Shown: positions 18,574 through 28,352 of the stretch, one piece after another
How positions within the stretch are numbered: the stretch's first letter is position 1
Layout: each line of letters starts with the position of its first letter
NCBI RefSeq assembly: GCF_001077535.1
Contig: NZ_CP011968.1
Location: 1,364,001 to 1,428,000 of the forward strand
DNA length: 64,000 nt
Source of the DNA: Clostridioides difficile ATCC 9689 = DSM 1296
GTDB taxonomy: Bacteria > Bacillota > Clostridia > Peptostreptococcales > Peptostreptococcaceae
Reading direction: 5' to 3'
Translations under genes and position numbers: made by a program
Notes under the pieces: model-generated
The model's database searches: none
What the model saw: the letters and a program-made list of their open reading frames with translations, nothing else
Told to the model about the DNA's origin: nothing

Positions 18574-19020
18574 ATGAAGTTGTCTACTAAAGGTAGATAT
18601 GGACTAAAAGCAATGTTTGAATTAGCATTAAATCAAGACAATGGACCAGTATCATTAAAATTTATTGCTAAGAAGCAAAAAATATCAGATCAGTACTTAG
18701 AACAAATATTTTCATCTTTAAAAAAATCGGGTCTAGTAAAAAGTGTGAGAGGTGCTCAAGGAGGTTATTTGCTTTCAAAGAATGCTGAAGACATAACAGT
18801 AGGAGATATACTTGTAGTATTAGAAGGACCAGTTGCATTATCTGACTGTGTACTAGATGAAGATGTATGTGAAAACTCAAACATGTGTGTAACAAAAATA
18901 GTTTGGGAAAAGATGAAAAAGGGTATAGAAGATGTTATAGATTCAATTACTCTTAAAGATATGATAAATGACTATAACAAAAATAAATTAGAAAATGATA
19001 TAACAAATATTAAAAAATAG
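18574..19020 (+). CDS. iscR: Rrf2-family Fe-S cluster assembly regulator IscR
   Basis: 148 residues. The N-terminal winged helix-turn-helix contains STKGRYGLKAMFELA and VRGAQGGYLLSK, the Rrf2 hallmark. Three cysteines in SDCVLDEDVCENSNMC (spacing C-x6-C-x5-C) match the IscR [2Fe-2S] ligand region, so this is the cluster-bearing type rather than the cysteine-poor CymR type. AGGTGAT precedes the ATG. It heads the iscR-iscS-iscU operon and likely regulates it in response to cluster supply. Confidence 0.92.
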   Translation: MKLSTKGRYGLKAMFELALNQDNGPVSLKFIAKKQKISDQYLEQIFSSLKKSGLVKSVRGAQGGYLLSKNAEDITVGDILVVLEGPVALSDCVLDEDVCENSNMCVTKIVWEKMKKGIEDVIDSITLKDMINDYNKNKLENDITNIKK

Positions 19021-19037
19021 ATTTGGAGATGAATGTA

Positions 19038-20231
19038 ATGGAAAAAAGAAGATTGTATATGGATTATTCTGCAACAACACCTATTAAAAAAGAAGTATTG
19101 GATGCAATGATGCCATACCTAACAGATTATTTTGGTAATGCATCTAGTTTTCACACATTCGGAAGAGAAGCAAAAGATGCTTTGGATAAAGCAAGAGAAC
19201 AAGTAGCAGCCCTTATAAATGCTGAACCTAGTGAAATATATTTTACAGCAGGTGGTTCAGAAAGTGATAACTGGACACTAGAGGGTGTAGCTTATGCTAA
19301 TAAAAACAAAGGTAATCATATAATAACTTCAAAAATAGAACACCATGCAATACTTCATACATGTGAATACTTAGCAAAACATCATGGATTTGAAATAACT
19401 TATTTAGATGTTGATAGCGAAGGAAAAGTAGACTTAAAACAACTAGAAGAGTCAATAAAAGATACTACTATACTTATAAGTATAATGTTTGCAAATAATG
19501 AAATAGGAACTATACAGCCTATTAAAGAAATATCCGAAATAGCTAAAAAACATAAGATATTATTCCACACTGATGCAGTACAAGCTACAGGTAATATTCC
19601 AGTAGATGTTAAAGAATTAGGAATAGATTTGATGAGTATGTCTTCACATAAAATATATGGACCAAAAGGTGTAGGAGCTTTATACATAAGAAAAGGTGTA
19701 AGACTTCATAACTTTGTCCATGGTGGAGCACAAGAAAAAAGCAAAAGAGCTGGTACAGAAAATATACCTGCAATAGTTGGATATGGAAAAGCAGCAGAAT
19801 TAGCTAAGGAAAATATGCAAAATCATGTAGAAACTTTAACTCGTCTTAGAAATAAGTTAATAGATGGTGTGTTAGAAAGAATACCTTACACAAGAGTAAA
19901 TGGTAGCTTAGAAAATAGATTGCCAGGAAATGCAAACTTTGCATTCCAATTTATAGAAGGTGAAGGAATACTTTTATTATTAGATATGTTAGGAATTGCT
20001 GGTTCAAGTGGTTCTGCATGTACTTCTGGTTCATTAGACCCTTCACATGTACTTCTTGCAATAGGTTTACCACATGAAATAGCACATGGTTCATTAAGAC
20101 TTACAGTTGGAGATTTTACAACAGATGATGATATAGATTATATACTAGAGAACTTACCAAAAGTAATAGAAAGACTTAGAAGCATGTCACCACTTTATGA
20201 TGATGCGAAGAAACAAGGTTTAGTAAAATAG
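19038..20231 (+). CDS. iscS: Cysteine desulfurase IscS
   Basis: 397-residue PLP enzyme that takes sulfur from cysteine for Fe-S clusters and tRNA thiolation. Seen: YMDYSATTP start, HTDAVQATG, PLP lysine in SMSSHKIYGPKGVG, and the active-site cysteine loop SSGSACTSG followed by DPSHVLLAIG, as in group I enzymes. The ATG at 19038 follows TGGAGATGA; the in-frame TTG at 19023 precedes that site. It is 17 bp from iscR and 53 bp from iscU. Confidence 0.96.
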   Translation: MEKRRLYMDYSATTPIKKEVLDAMMPYLTDYFGNASSFHTFGREAKDALDKAREQVAALINAEPSEIYFTAGGSESDNWTLEGVAYANKNKGNHIITSKIEHHAILHTCEYLAKHHGFEITYLDVDSEGKVDLKQLEESIKDTTILISIMFANNEIGTIQPIKEISEIAKKHKILFHTDAVQATGNIPVDVKELGIDLMSMSSHKIYGPKGVGALYIRKGVRLHNFVHGGAQEKSKRAGTENIPAIVGYGKAAELAKENMQNHVETLTRLRNKLIDGVLERIPYTRVNGSLENRLPGNANFAFQFIEGEGILLLLDMLGIAGSSGSACTSGSLDPSHVLLAIGLPHEIAHGSLRLTVGDFTTDDDIDYILENLPKVIERLRSMSPLYDDAKKQGLVK

Positions 20232-20284
20232 ACATAAAGATAAAGCATAAAAAATAGACATAAATTGAGTAGGAGGAAAAGATA

Positions 20285-20725
20285 ATGCAATATAGTGATA
20301 AAGTTATGGAACATTTTATGAATCCAAGAAATATGGGAGAAATTGATAATGCAAGTGGTGTAGGTGAAGTTGGAAACCCTACATGTGGAGATATAATGAA
20401 GATATTTTTAGACATAGATGGAGATGTAATAAAGGATGTTAAGTTTAAAACATTTGGCTGTGGTTCAGCTATAGCAAGTTCTTCTATGGCAACTGAAATG
20501 ATAAAAGGAAAAACTATAAAAGATGCATTAGAACTTACAAATAAAGCTGTTGCAGAAGCTTTGGATGGTTTACCACCAGTAAAGATGCATTGTTCAGTTT
20601 TAGCTGAACAAGCTGTAAAAGCAGCTCTTATAGATTATGCTCAAAAGAACAATATCCATATACCAGAATTGGATGGATATGTTATAGATGATGCTCATGA
20701 CCATGATGTTGAAGAAGAAGAATAA
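20285..20725 (+). CDS. iscU: Fe-S cluster assembly scaffold IscU/NifU
   Basis: 146 residues. Three cluster-ligand cysteines are visible: NPTCGD, FGCGSAIASSS and PVKMHCSVLAE, with the Asp after the first (CGD). Unlike E. coli IscU it has an acidic, His-containing tail (DDAHDHDVEEEE). AGGAGGAAAAG precedes the ATG. Assembles clusters from IscS sulfur. Confidence 0.95.
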   Translation: MQYSDKVMEHFMNPRNMGEIDNASGVGEVGNPTCGDIMKIFLDIDGDVIKDVKFKTFGCGSAIASSSMATEMIKGKTIKDALELTNKAVAEALDGLPPVKMHCSVLAEQAVKAALIDYAQKNNIHIPELDGYVIDDAHDHDVEEEE

Positions 20726-20794
20726 AAATAAGTGATTGTGTTATGAGAAGTTTACAATGATTAAAAAGAAGTACTAATGATATAATTAGGACAT

Positions 20795-20827
20795 AAAAAA
20801 TAGCTGTTTTTAAAATGGCTATTTTTT
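20795..20827 (+). terminator. Intrinsic terminator after iscU
   Basis: Stem AAAAAATAGC (20795-20804) with GCTATTTTTT (20818-20827) and a 13-nt loop, ending in a T run. The other roughly 180 bp up to mnmA shows no ORF. Confidence 0.8.
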
Positions 20828-21013
20828 ATTGCCTAAATTAAGTATTTTAACTTGATTTAGAGGTTAATTAGTTAACAAAATAATCCATAAGATTCAAATA
20901 ATAAAGATGATTATTTTTTTAGAAAATAGAACAAGCTATATTTTAAATAAGTACAATACTTGCTCTATATGGTATAATAATAAGTAATGCAAAAGATGAG
21001 GTGAAATTTGTTT

Positions 21014-22093
21014 ATGAATAAAAAAGTAATGATAGGTATGAGTGGAGGAGTTGATAGCTCTGTAGCTGCATATCTTTTAAAACAACAAGGATATGATGTC
21101 ATTGGTGTTACTATGAAGTTGTGGCAAGATGATGATGTTGTTGAAATTGAAGGTGGTTGTTGTTCTTTATCTGCTGTTGAAGATGCTAGAAGGGTAGCAA
21201 ATAAAATAGGTATACCATTTTATGTTTTAAATTTTAGAGAAGTGTTTAAAGAAAAAGTAATAGATTATTTTATAGATGAATATTTGGAAGGAAAAACTCC
21301 TAATCCCTGTATAGCTTGTAATAAACATATAAAATTTGATGATTTTTATAAGAAGGCTAGACAAATAGGTTGTGATTATGTAGCTACAGGTCACTATGCA
21401 AAGATAGAAAAGGATGAAAGTACAGGAAGATATTTGCTAAAAAAATCTGTTACAGATAAAAAAGACCAAACTTATGCACTTTATAATCTTACACAAGAGC
21501 AACTAGAGCATACTTTATTGCCAATAGGTGACTATGAAAAAGATAGAGTAAGAGAAATTGCTAAGGAAATGGGTATGGCAGTACACAATAAGCCTGATAG
21601 TCAAGAAATTTGTTTTGTTAAAGATAATGACTATGCAAATTATGTAAAAAAACATTCTAAAAAGCGTATTGAAGAAGGTTTTTTTGTAGATACTAAAGGC
21701 AATATACTTGGAAAACATAAGGGTATATTATATTATACTATAGGCCAAAGAAAAGGGCTTGGAATTACTTTTGGAAAACCAATGTTTGTAATAGACATAA
21801 ATCCAATAAATAATACCATAGTTCTTGGAGACAATGAAGATTTATTTAAAAAGGAACTTATTGCTAAAGATGTTAACTTTATATCAATAGATACGTTAGA
21901 AGAACCATTAAGAGTTCAAGCCAAAATAAGATATTCAGCAAAACCATCACCAGCTACTATTCATAGAGTAGGAGAAGATACTATTAAAATAGTTTTTGAT
22001 GAAGCTCAAAGAGCTATTACTAAAGGTCAATCTGTAGTAATGTATGATGGAGATATTGTAGTAGGTGGAGGTATAATCGAGAAAAGTTTATAA
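21014..22093 (+). CDS. mnmA: tRNA-specific 2-thiouridylase MnmA
   Basis: 359 residues. Adds sulfur to U34 of Lys, Glu and Gln tRNAs using persulfide from IscS, which is encoded upstream. Seen: PP-loop [15 protein letters not shown], first catalytic Cys in [12 protein letters not shown], second in SQEICFVKD, and GQRKGLGI in the C-terminal barrel. The ATG at 21014 gives the standard [12 protein letters not shown] start; GAGGTG lies 10 bp upstream. An in-frame TTG at 21008 is also possible. Confidence 0.96.
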   Translation: MNKKVMIGMSGGVDSSVAAYLLKQQGYDVIGVTMKLWQDDDVVEIEGGCCSLSAVEDARRVANKIGIPFYVLNFREVFKEKVIDYFIDEYLEGKTPNPCIACNKHIKFDDFYKKARQIGCDYVATGHYAKIEKDESTGRYLLKKSVTDKKDQTYALYNLTQEQLEHTLLPIGDYEKDRVREIAKEMGMAVHNKPDSQEICFVKDNDYANYVKKHSKKRIEEGFFVDTKGNILGKHKGILYYTIGQRKGLGITFGKPMFVIDINPINNTIVLGDNEDLFKKELIAKDVNFISIDTLEEPLRVQAKIRYSAKPSPATIHRVGEDTIKIVFDEAQRAITKGQSVVMYDGDIVVGGGIIEKSL

Positions 22094-22185
22094 AAACATC
22101 TAAAAAATTAAAAAAATAAACAATAAAGTATATTAAGAGTAAATAAAGTTTATAAAATAAATTTATTGTATATGAAAATATAGTA

Positions 22186-22214
22186 TTGATTAATTTTGTA
22201 AAATTTAGTAATAT
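22186..22214 (+). promoter_or_regulatory. Candidate promoter of the alaS T-box leader
   Basis: TTGATT (22186-22191), 17-bp spacer, TAATAT (22209-22214), about 30 bp before the leader RNA. An overlapping TATAAT at 22212-22217 would need a 20-bp spacer. Confidence 0.45.
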
Positions 22215-22239
22215 AATTAGTATATTAATTAAAAAACAA

Positions 22240-22503
22240 ATACAGTGATAAGGAATAGTAAAATATTTGATGTCTTACAGAGAGAGGGAAATGCTGGAAG
22301 CCCTTAGAATATGATATTTGAAGCAGCCTTTTAGTAGCAATCTTGAACAATTTATATTTTATAAAGAAGATTTAAGTAGAGATTGACGGTAGTTACGTTA
22401 TAGCTAAGGTTTTCCGAAGATATCATACTTTGTATGATAATTAGGGTGGTACCGCGATTGTCCTCGCCCCTATAAATTTATTTATAGGGACGAGGTTTTT
22501 TAT
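22240..22503 (+). ncRNA. T-box riboswitch (alanine) in the alaS leader
   Basis: The conserved T-box AGGGTGGTACCGCG begins at 22443. Stem I starts with an AGTA loop-E element near 22257. The specifier region GAAGCAGCC (22320-22328) offers alanine codon GCA (22323-22325) or GCC. The terminator is CCTCG...CCCTATAAA paired with TTTATAGGGACGAGG (to about 22496) and a T run. Uncharged tRNA-Ala should pair with the specifier and with the T-box bulge to favour the antiterminator and allow alaS expression. Confidence 0.93.
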
Positions 22504-22541
22504 TTAAACGAAAAAATAAAATTTATTAGGAGGAACATGAT

Positions 22542-25181
22542 ATGGAAAAGATGGGATTAAATGAAATAAGAAGTAAGTTTTTAGAATTTTTTGAGTCAAA
22601 AGGTCATTATGTAGCAAATAGTTATTCTTTAGTACCAAACAATGATAAGAGTTTGTTACTTATAAACTCAGGTATGGCACCTTTGAAAAACTACTTTTCA
22701 GGTGTAGAAGTACCTCCAAGTGTGAGAATGTGTACATCTCAAAAATGTATAAGAACAGGAGATATAGAAAATGTAGGTATAACTGCAAGACATGCTACAT
22801 TCTTTGAAATGATGGGTAACTTCTCATTTGGAGATTACTTTAAAAGAGAGTCAATCAAATGGGGATGGGAATTTGTTACAGAATGGCTAAATATACCAGA
22901 AGATAAGATATGGGTGACTGTATATGAAGAAGATGATGATTCTTATGATATATGGGCAAAAGAAATGAATTTCCCAGAAGAAAGAATGGTTAGACTTGGA
23001 AAAGATGATAATTTCTGGGAAATAGGTACAGGTCCTTGTGGTCCTTGTTCAGAAATATATTTTGATAGAGGAGAAGAATATGGATGTGACAATCCAGACT
23101 GTAAACCAGGCTGTGATTGTGATAGGTATTTAGAATTTTGGAACCATGTATTTACTCAATTTGATAGAGATGAAGAAGGAAATTATAGTCTATTAGAAAA
23201 CAAGAATATAGATACAGGTATGGGTCTTGAAAGAATGGGTTGTATTATGCAAGGCGTAGACACTATCTTTGAAGTTGATACAATTAAATCTATACTAGAA
23301 GCAGTTGAGAAGTTAACAGGAGTAAAATATGGAGAGAATCCAAAAAATGATATATCAATAAGAATAATAACTGACCATATAAGAGCTGTAACATTCTTAG
23401 TTAGTGATGGAGTGCTTCCATCAAATGAAGGAAGAGGATATGTTCTTAGAAGACTTCTTAGACGTGCTGCTCGTCATGGTAAGTTATTAGGAGTAAAAGA
23501 ATTATTTTTACAGAAACTAATAGATGAAGTTATAAAAGTAAATGATAAAGCATATCCAGTTTTAGTTGAAAAAGAAAGTTATATTAAAAAAGTAGTTGGA
23601 ATAGAAGAAGAAAAATTCAATGAAACTATAGACCAAGGAACAGAAATATTGAACTCTTATATAGAAGTATTAAAAAATGAAGGAAAGACTGTCCTAAGTG
23701 GTCAAGAAGCTTTTAAACTATATGATACTTATGGCTTCCCTATAGACTTAACTAAAGAAATATTAGAAGAAGAACATCTATCTGTAGATGAAGAAGCTTT
23801 TAATGAAGAAATGGAAAAGCAAAAAGAAAGAGCTAGAAATGCTAGAGGAAATATGGATGGAGAAAGTTGGAAGGAAGACCCTCTATCAAAATTAGAATCT
23901 ACAGTTGACAGTACATTTAATGGGTATAGTGAAATTTATGGTGAAGGAACTATTGAAGCTATAGTTAAAGATGATGAGCTAGTTCAAAGTGCAGAAGAAG
24001 GCGATAAGGTATCTATAGTACTAGATAACACTACTTTCTATCCTGAAGGTGGAGGACAAGTTGGAGATTGTGGATTGATAACTAATGAAAACTTAGTTTT
24101 AGAAGTATTAAATACTAAAAAAGGTGCTAATAATAGTATAAAACATATAGGTATAATAAAATCAGGAAGAATAAGTAATGGGGACAAAGTAAAGACACTC
24201 GTAGATAGAGAAACTAGAATGTCAGCTGCAAGAAATCACAGTGCTACACATTTACTTCATAAGGCATTAAGAGAAGTATTAGGAGAACATGTTAATCAAG
24301 CTGGTTCTTTAGTAACTCCAGAAAGACTTAGATTTGATATTACTCACTTTGAAGCAATATCAAATGAAGAATTAAAAGTAATAGAAGAAAAAGTAAATAA
24401 TGTTATTTTATCATCTTTAGACATAAAATGTGATATTATGAATATAAAGGAAGCTAAAGAAAAAGGAGCTACAGCACTATTTGGTGAAAAATATGGTGAT
24501 GAGGTAAGAGTAGTTTCTATGGGAGATTATTCTACAGAACTTTGTGGAGGAACTCACTTGACAAATACTTCTCAAGTAGGAATGTTCAAAATATTATCTG
24601 AAGGTGGAGTAGCAGCAGGTGTAAGAAGAATAGAAGCAATAACAGGAAAAGCTGTTTATGAATACCTAAAAGAAAGAGATGGAATTATCTCTGAAGTTTG
24701 TGTAAACTTAAAATCTAAAGAAGATAATTTAATTCAAAGAATAAGTTCTTTATTAGAAGAAAATAAAAACTTATCTAAAGAATTGCATGATATGAAAGCT
24801 AAGATGAGTTTACAATCAGTTGATTCTATTTTTGATTCTAAAGTTGAAGTAAATGGAGTTAATTTGATAACTAATAAATTTGAAGGTATGGATATGGATA
24901 CACTAAGAGAAACAGCAGATAATCTAAGAGATAAGCTTGGTTCTGGTGTAGTAGTACTTGCAAATGTAGTAGATGATAAAGTTAACTTTGTAGTTACTGC
25001 CACTAAAGATGTATTAGATAAGGGAATACATTCAGGTAATATTGTTAGAGAAGTTGCAAAAATAGCTGGAGGAAAAGGTGGAGGAAGACCTAATATGGCA
25101 CAAGCAGGAGCTAGTGATGTATCTAAGGTTGACCAAGCTTTAAGCTATGCAAGTGAGGTTATTAAGACACAAGTTAAATAA
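22542..25181 (+). CDS. alaS: Alanyl-tRNA synthetase
   Basis: 879 residues, full length. Class II catalytic domain (RSKFLEFFESKGH, CTSQKCIRTGDIENVG, TFFEMMGNFSFGDYFK), tRNA recognition domain, editing domain with zinc ligands HSATHLLH and CGGTHL, and C-terminal DHHA1 oligomerisation domain (GGKGGGRPNMAQAGA). A cysteine-rich insertion CDNPDCKPGCDCDRY in the catalytic domain is common in clostridial AlaRS. AGGAGGAAC precedes the ATG. It is controlled by the T-box immediately upstream. Confidence 0.98.
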   Translation: MEKMGLNEIRSKFLEFFESKGHYVANSYSLVPNNDKSLLLINSGMAPLKNYFSGVEVPPSVRMCTSQKCIRTGDIENVGITARHATFFEMMGNFSFGDYFKRESIKWGWEFVTEWLNIPEDKIWVTVYEEDDDSYDIWAKEMNFPEERMVRLGKDDNFWEIGTGPCGPCSEIYFDRGEEYGCDNPDCKPGCDCDRYLEFWNHVFTQFDRDEEGNYSLLENKNIDTGMGLERMGCIMQGVDTIFEVDTIKSILEAVEKLTGVKYGENPKNDISIRIITDHIRAVTFLVSDGVLPSNEGRGYVLRRLLRRAARHGKLLGVKELFLQKLIDEVIKVNDKAYPVLVEKESYIKKVVGIEEEKFNETIDQGTEILNSYIEVLKNEGKTVLSGQEAFKLYDTYGFPIDLTKEILEEEHLSVDEEAFNEEMEKQKERARNARGNMDGESWKEDPLSKLESTVDSTFNGYSEIYGEGTIEAIVKDDELVQSAEEGDKVSIVLDNTTFYPEGGGQVGDCGLITNENLVLEVLNTKKGANNSIKHIGIIKSGRISNGDKVKTLVDRETRMSAARNHSATHLLHKALREVLGEHVNQAGSLVTPERLRFDITHFEAISNEELKVIEEKVNNVILSSLDIKCDIMNIKEAKEKGATALFGEKYGDEVRVVSMGDYSTELCGGTHLTNTSQVGMFKILSEGGVAAGVRRIEAITGKAVYEYLKERDGIISEVCVNLKSKEDNLIQRISSLLEENKNLSKELHDMKAKMSLQSVDSIFDSKVEVNGVNLITNKFEGMDMDTLRETADNLRDKLGSGVVVLANVVDDKVNFVVTATKDVLDKGIHSGNIVREVAKIAGGKGGGRPNMAQAGASDVSKVDQALSYASEVIKTQVK

Positions 25182-25205
25182 CATTCACTCAAGGAGGTTT
25201 TTAGT

Positions 25206-25463
25206 TTGGAAAAAGATTTAGACTACACTATGAAATTTGAAGGAATACCAGAAGATAGGATGAGTGTAGGAGATACTATTGATTTTGTATATAAAGCATT
25301 AGTTGAAAAAGGATATAACCCTATAAATCAAATTATAGGGTATCTCCTTTCTGGTGATTCTAGCTATATAACTAGTCATAAAAATGCAAGAGCTATAATT
25401 AAAAAATTTGAAAGAGATGAGATACTTGAAGAAGTAATCACGCACTATCTGAATAGAAAGTAG
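25206..25463 (+). CDS. ireB: IreB family regulatory phosphoprotein (UPF0297)
   Basis: 85 residues, matching the family (YrzL in Bacillus) over its whole length: TMKFEGIPEDRMSVGDTIDFVYKALVEKGYNPINQIIGYLLSGD is the conserved core. In enterococci IreB is a substrate of the Ser/Thr kinase IreK that tunes cephalosporin resistance; that role is knowledge from elsewhere. A TTG start follows GGAGG. It lies in the usual alaS-ireB-ruvX context. Confidence 0.92.
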   Translation: MEKDLDYTMKFEGIPEDRMSVGDTIDFVYKALVEKGYNPINQIIGYLLSGDSSYITSHKNARAIIKKFERDEILEEVITHYLNRK

Positions 25464-25472
25464 GTCAAATAA

Positions 25473-27644
25473 ATGAGAAAAAAGATTATGTCGTTGTTTG
25501 CAATAGTCATTATGATTTTTGTATCAACTGCTAGCTATGGTTTTGCTGAAGAAAAAGGCAAGGTCATATTTATTGATATGAATAGGACCAATCTTGGAAG
25601 TATGATGAATATTCCAATCTTGAAAAATGAGATAGAAAAGAGAGGCTATGTAGCTCTCATGAATATAAGAGGGGATCAAGGTACTGATGATAGAAGGTCT
25701 TATGCAAGTATGGGTGCAGGAACAAGAGCTAGTGTAACTACTGAAGACTATATCAATTTTCAAAAAGTAGACCAAGATACTGCTAAAGCTTTTGAAGTCG
25801 CAACAGGTCAAAAAGCTAAAGAAATAAATGATTTAGGCATTAATAGATCTATAAATGAAAATCTTGAGTATGGAGAATATGGAGCAAATTTAGGGTCATT
25901 AGGAAAAACTTTATCAGAAAATGGTTTAAAGACATCTGTAATTGGAAATGCTGATATAATTGAAAATAATCAATTAGTTAAAAACAGAAACTTATGTTTA
26001 GTAGCTATGGACCAATATGGAAGGATTGATTCAGGTAATATTGATAATATTAATAAGAAAGATTCTAAAATGCCATTTGGAATATCTACAGATTATGATA
26101 AATTACTAGATGAAACTAAAAAATCCTATAAAAATAGTGATGCTATATTTGTAGAACTTGGAGATACATATAGATTAGATATGTATAGATTAAATCTAAA
26201 TGATAATACTTATGATACAATGAAGAAAAATATTGTAAAAAATATAAATAAATATCTTGAACAAGTATTTTCTATGGTTGGAGAAAATGACACTGTTTAT
26301 ATAGCAAGTGCATTTCCAAGTGACCTAGATTATAAGAATAAGAGAAGACTTTCTCCAATAATAAAATTTAGTGGAGAAGGGAAAGGTCTACTGGAATCTG
26401 CCACAACAAGAAAAGCTGGAATTGTTGCCAATTTAGATGTTGGAGTAGATATACTAGGTACATTTGGTCTTGAAAATAAAGAGATGGTAGGTAGAAGTTA
26501 TACTTTAGTAAATAAAGAGGACAATATTAGCTATCTAAAATCACTTTATGAAAGGATAGTGTCTATATCTTCAATAAGGTCAACTATTATAAATGGCTTT
26601 GTAGGCGTAATATCTGCTTCTTGGGTAATTGCCATGTTTGCGATTTTCTTTAGAAATTATATGCCACATAAAGAGCGTGTATTCAAAGTACTTAAGGAGT
26701 TTATAAAATTAGGCATAATAATGCCACTATCATTTATGTTAGCTCCTTTGATGAATTTTAAAACTCCAATTTCAATATCTTTGGGAATATTTGCAACTAC
26801 GCTAATATTATACTTGTTAGGTAGAAAATTATTTAAGGACAATGATATAAAGCACATGGGATTTTTTGCAACACTTACTATTTTAGTCATAGTTATAGAT
26901 TCTGTATTTGGAACATACTTAATGCAAAATAACATAATGAGTTATGATGCTGTCATAGGAGCTAGGTACTATGGTGTAGGAAATGAATATGAAGGTGTAA
27001 CTATAGCAAGTGCAGTATTTGGCTTAGCAGTATTATTACATTATAAGAAGGTATCTAAATTACTTGTTGTAATTTTTTCATTAATAATACTTATAACTAG
27101 TGCATATCCTTCAATGGGTGCAAATGTTGGTGGAGCTATATCAGAATGTGTAGCATATTTGTTGTTTATAATGCTTATATATGACATTAAAATAGATTTT
27201 AAGAAAGCTGTATTATTAGCTGTTTCAGCTGTAGTTGTCGTTTTTGCATTTGCAGCTTTAGATATACTTTCAGGTAGTGAATCTCATTTAGGTATGTTTG
27301 TACAGAGAATTTTCCTAAATGGACCAGGAGAGATATTACAAACATTTGGAAGAAAAATTCAAATGAATATGCAACTAGCACAGACAAGTGTATGGGTAAA
27401 TATTTTACTTGTAGGAATTGGAGTAATTGCAGTGCTTATATTTAAACCATCTAGACACTTTAGAAAGATAATGAATAATTTTCCAATCTTGTTTAAAGGG
27501 TTTATTGCATCTATGGTTGGTTGTATAATTACTCTTTTAGTTAATGATTCTGGAATAGTTGCTGCATCTACAGCATCTATATATATACTTATACCACTAA
27601 TAATAATAAGTATAAATATGATAATATTTGAAAAAAATAACTAA
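25473..27644 (+). CDS. Secreted-domain / polytopic membrane protein of unknown function
   Basis: 723 residues. A signal peptide (MRKKIMSLFAIVIMIFVSTASYGFA) leads to an extracellular domain of about 350 residues. It starts VIFIDMNRTNLGSM and has SVIGNADI, IFVELGDTYRLD and NDTVYIASAFPS. These strand-loop elements resemble the alkaline-phosphatase/sulfatase-like fold, but the metal ligands are not clearly conserved. About ten transmembrane helices follow (from about residue 375), including one Asn/Gly-rich loop (ARYYGVGNEYEGV). It sits between ireB and ruvX, 9 bp after ireB, with only a weak AGG site. I cannot assign a function; a cell-surface sensor or polymer-modifying enzyme is guesswork. Confidence 0.8.
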   Translation: MRKKIMSLFAIVIMIFVSTASYGFAEEKGKVIFIDMNRTNLGSMMNIPILKNEIEKRGYVALMNIRGDQGTDDRRSYASMGAGTRASVTTEDYINFQKVDQDTAKAFEVATGQKAKEINDLGINRSINENLEYGEYGANLGSLGKTLSENGLKTSVIGNADIIENNQLVKNRNLCLVAMDQYGRIDSGNIDNINKKDSKMPFGISTDYDKLLDETKKSYKNSDAIFVELGDTYRLDMYRLNLNDNTYDTMKKNIVKNINKYLEQVFSMVGENDTVYIASAFPSDLDYKNKRRLSPIIKFSGEGKGLLESATTRKAGIVANLDVGVDILGTFGLENKEMVGRSYTLVNKEDNISYLKSLYERIVSISSIRSTIINGFVGVISASWVIAMFAIFFRNYMPHKERVFKVLKEFIKLGIIMPLSFMLAPLMNFKTPISISLGIFATTLILYLLGRKLFKDNDIKHMGFFATLTILVIVIDSVFGTYLMQNNIMSYDAVIGARYYGVGNEYEGVTIASAVFGLAVLLHYKKVSKLLVVIFSLIILITSAYPSMGANVGGAISECVAYLLFIMLIYDIKIDFKKAVLLAVSAVVVVFAFAALDILSGSESHLGMFVQRIFLNGPGEILQTFGRKIQMNMQLAQTSVWVNILLVGIGVIAVLIFKPSRHFRKIMNNFPILFKGFIASMVGCIITLLVNDSGIVAASTASIYILIPLIIISINMIIFEKNN

Positions 27645-27677
27645 AAAAATTTTTACTGTTCATATAGGATTTAAATA

Positions 27678-27741
27678 AAAAATGCAATATGATTATTAAT
27701 GTAAACTGGATGCTTACATAAAAAATCATATTGCAATTTTT
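27678..27741 (+). terminator. Intrinsic terminator after the membrane protein gene
   Basis: TGCAATATGATT (27683-27694) pairs with AATCATATTGCA (27724-27735). An inner ATGTAA/TTACAT pair extends the stem, and a T run follows. Confidence 0.8.
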
Positions 27742-27765
27742 ATGATTGATTATGTAAAATTATAT

Positions 27766-27804
27766 GAAGCAGTAAGCCTGTGACCTTAGTTATGAGAGGT
27801 TCAG
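27766..27804 (+). repeat. Solitary right-end-like relic of an IStron / IS605-family element
   Basis: These 39 nt match the right end of the IStron (57150-57188) at 34 positions with no gaps. They share GAAGCAG, CCTGTGAC, TTAGT and GAGGTTCAG, and end at the same CAG. The TGAC...GTTA arms can still pair by a G-U wobble. A TTGAT pentamer lies 15 bp upstream (27746-27750). No TnpB or intron core is present, so it is a remnant or a very small derivative. Confidence 0.75.
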
Positions 27805-27849
27805 AATATGTATTTAATCTATAGAATATAAATAGATAAAGGAGGAACT

Positions 27850-28275
27850 ATGTTAGATGGAAGAATAATGGGTCTTGATGTTGGTGATAAAACTATTGGA
27901 GTTGCTGTGAGTGATTTGATGGGATTAACTGCACAAGGTGTAAAAACAATAAAAAGAGTTGGCAAGAAAAAAGATATTGAAGAGCTAAAAGCAATAATAA
28001 AAGAAAAACAAGTAAATAAAATTGTATCAGGATTACCAAAAAATATGAATGGAACTTTAGGTCCACAAGGAGAAAAAGTAATCAAGTTTTGTGAATTGGT
28101 AAAAGCAGAAACAGGTATTGATGTAGAGTTTTGGGATGAGAGGCTTTCTACAGTAGCGGCAGAGAGGTCTTTATTAGAAGCAGATGTTAGTAGACAAAAA
28201 AGAAAAAAGGTTATAGATATGTTGGCAGCAGTAATAATTTTGCAAGGATATTTAGATTTTAAAATAAATTCATAA
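27850..28275 (+). CDS. ruvX: Putative pre-16S rRNA nuclease / Holliday junction resolvase-like RuvX (YqgF)
   Basis: 141 residues with an RNase H-like fold. [15 protein letters not shown] carries the first catalytic Asp, [16 protein letters not shown] and [12 protein letters not shown] the second acidic site, and [18 protein letters not shown] the last Asp. YqgF processes the 5' end of 16S rRNA in E. coli. AAAGGAGGAAC precedes the ATG. A mobile-element relic lies just upstream. Confidence 0.94.
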   Translation: MLDGRIMGLDVGDKTIGVAVSDLMGLTAQGVKTIKRVGKKKDIEELKAIIKEKQVNKIVSGLPKNMNGTLGPQGEKVIKFCELVKAETGIDVEFWDERLSTVAAERSLLEADVSRQKRKKVIDMLAAVIILQGYLDFKINS

Positions 28276-28352
28276 AAGAACTATAAAATTGAATACTTAT
28301 GATATATAATATAAATAATAAAAATAAAAATAAATTTGAGGTGAATGACATT

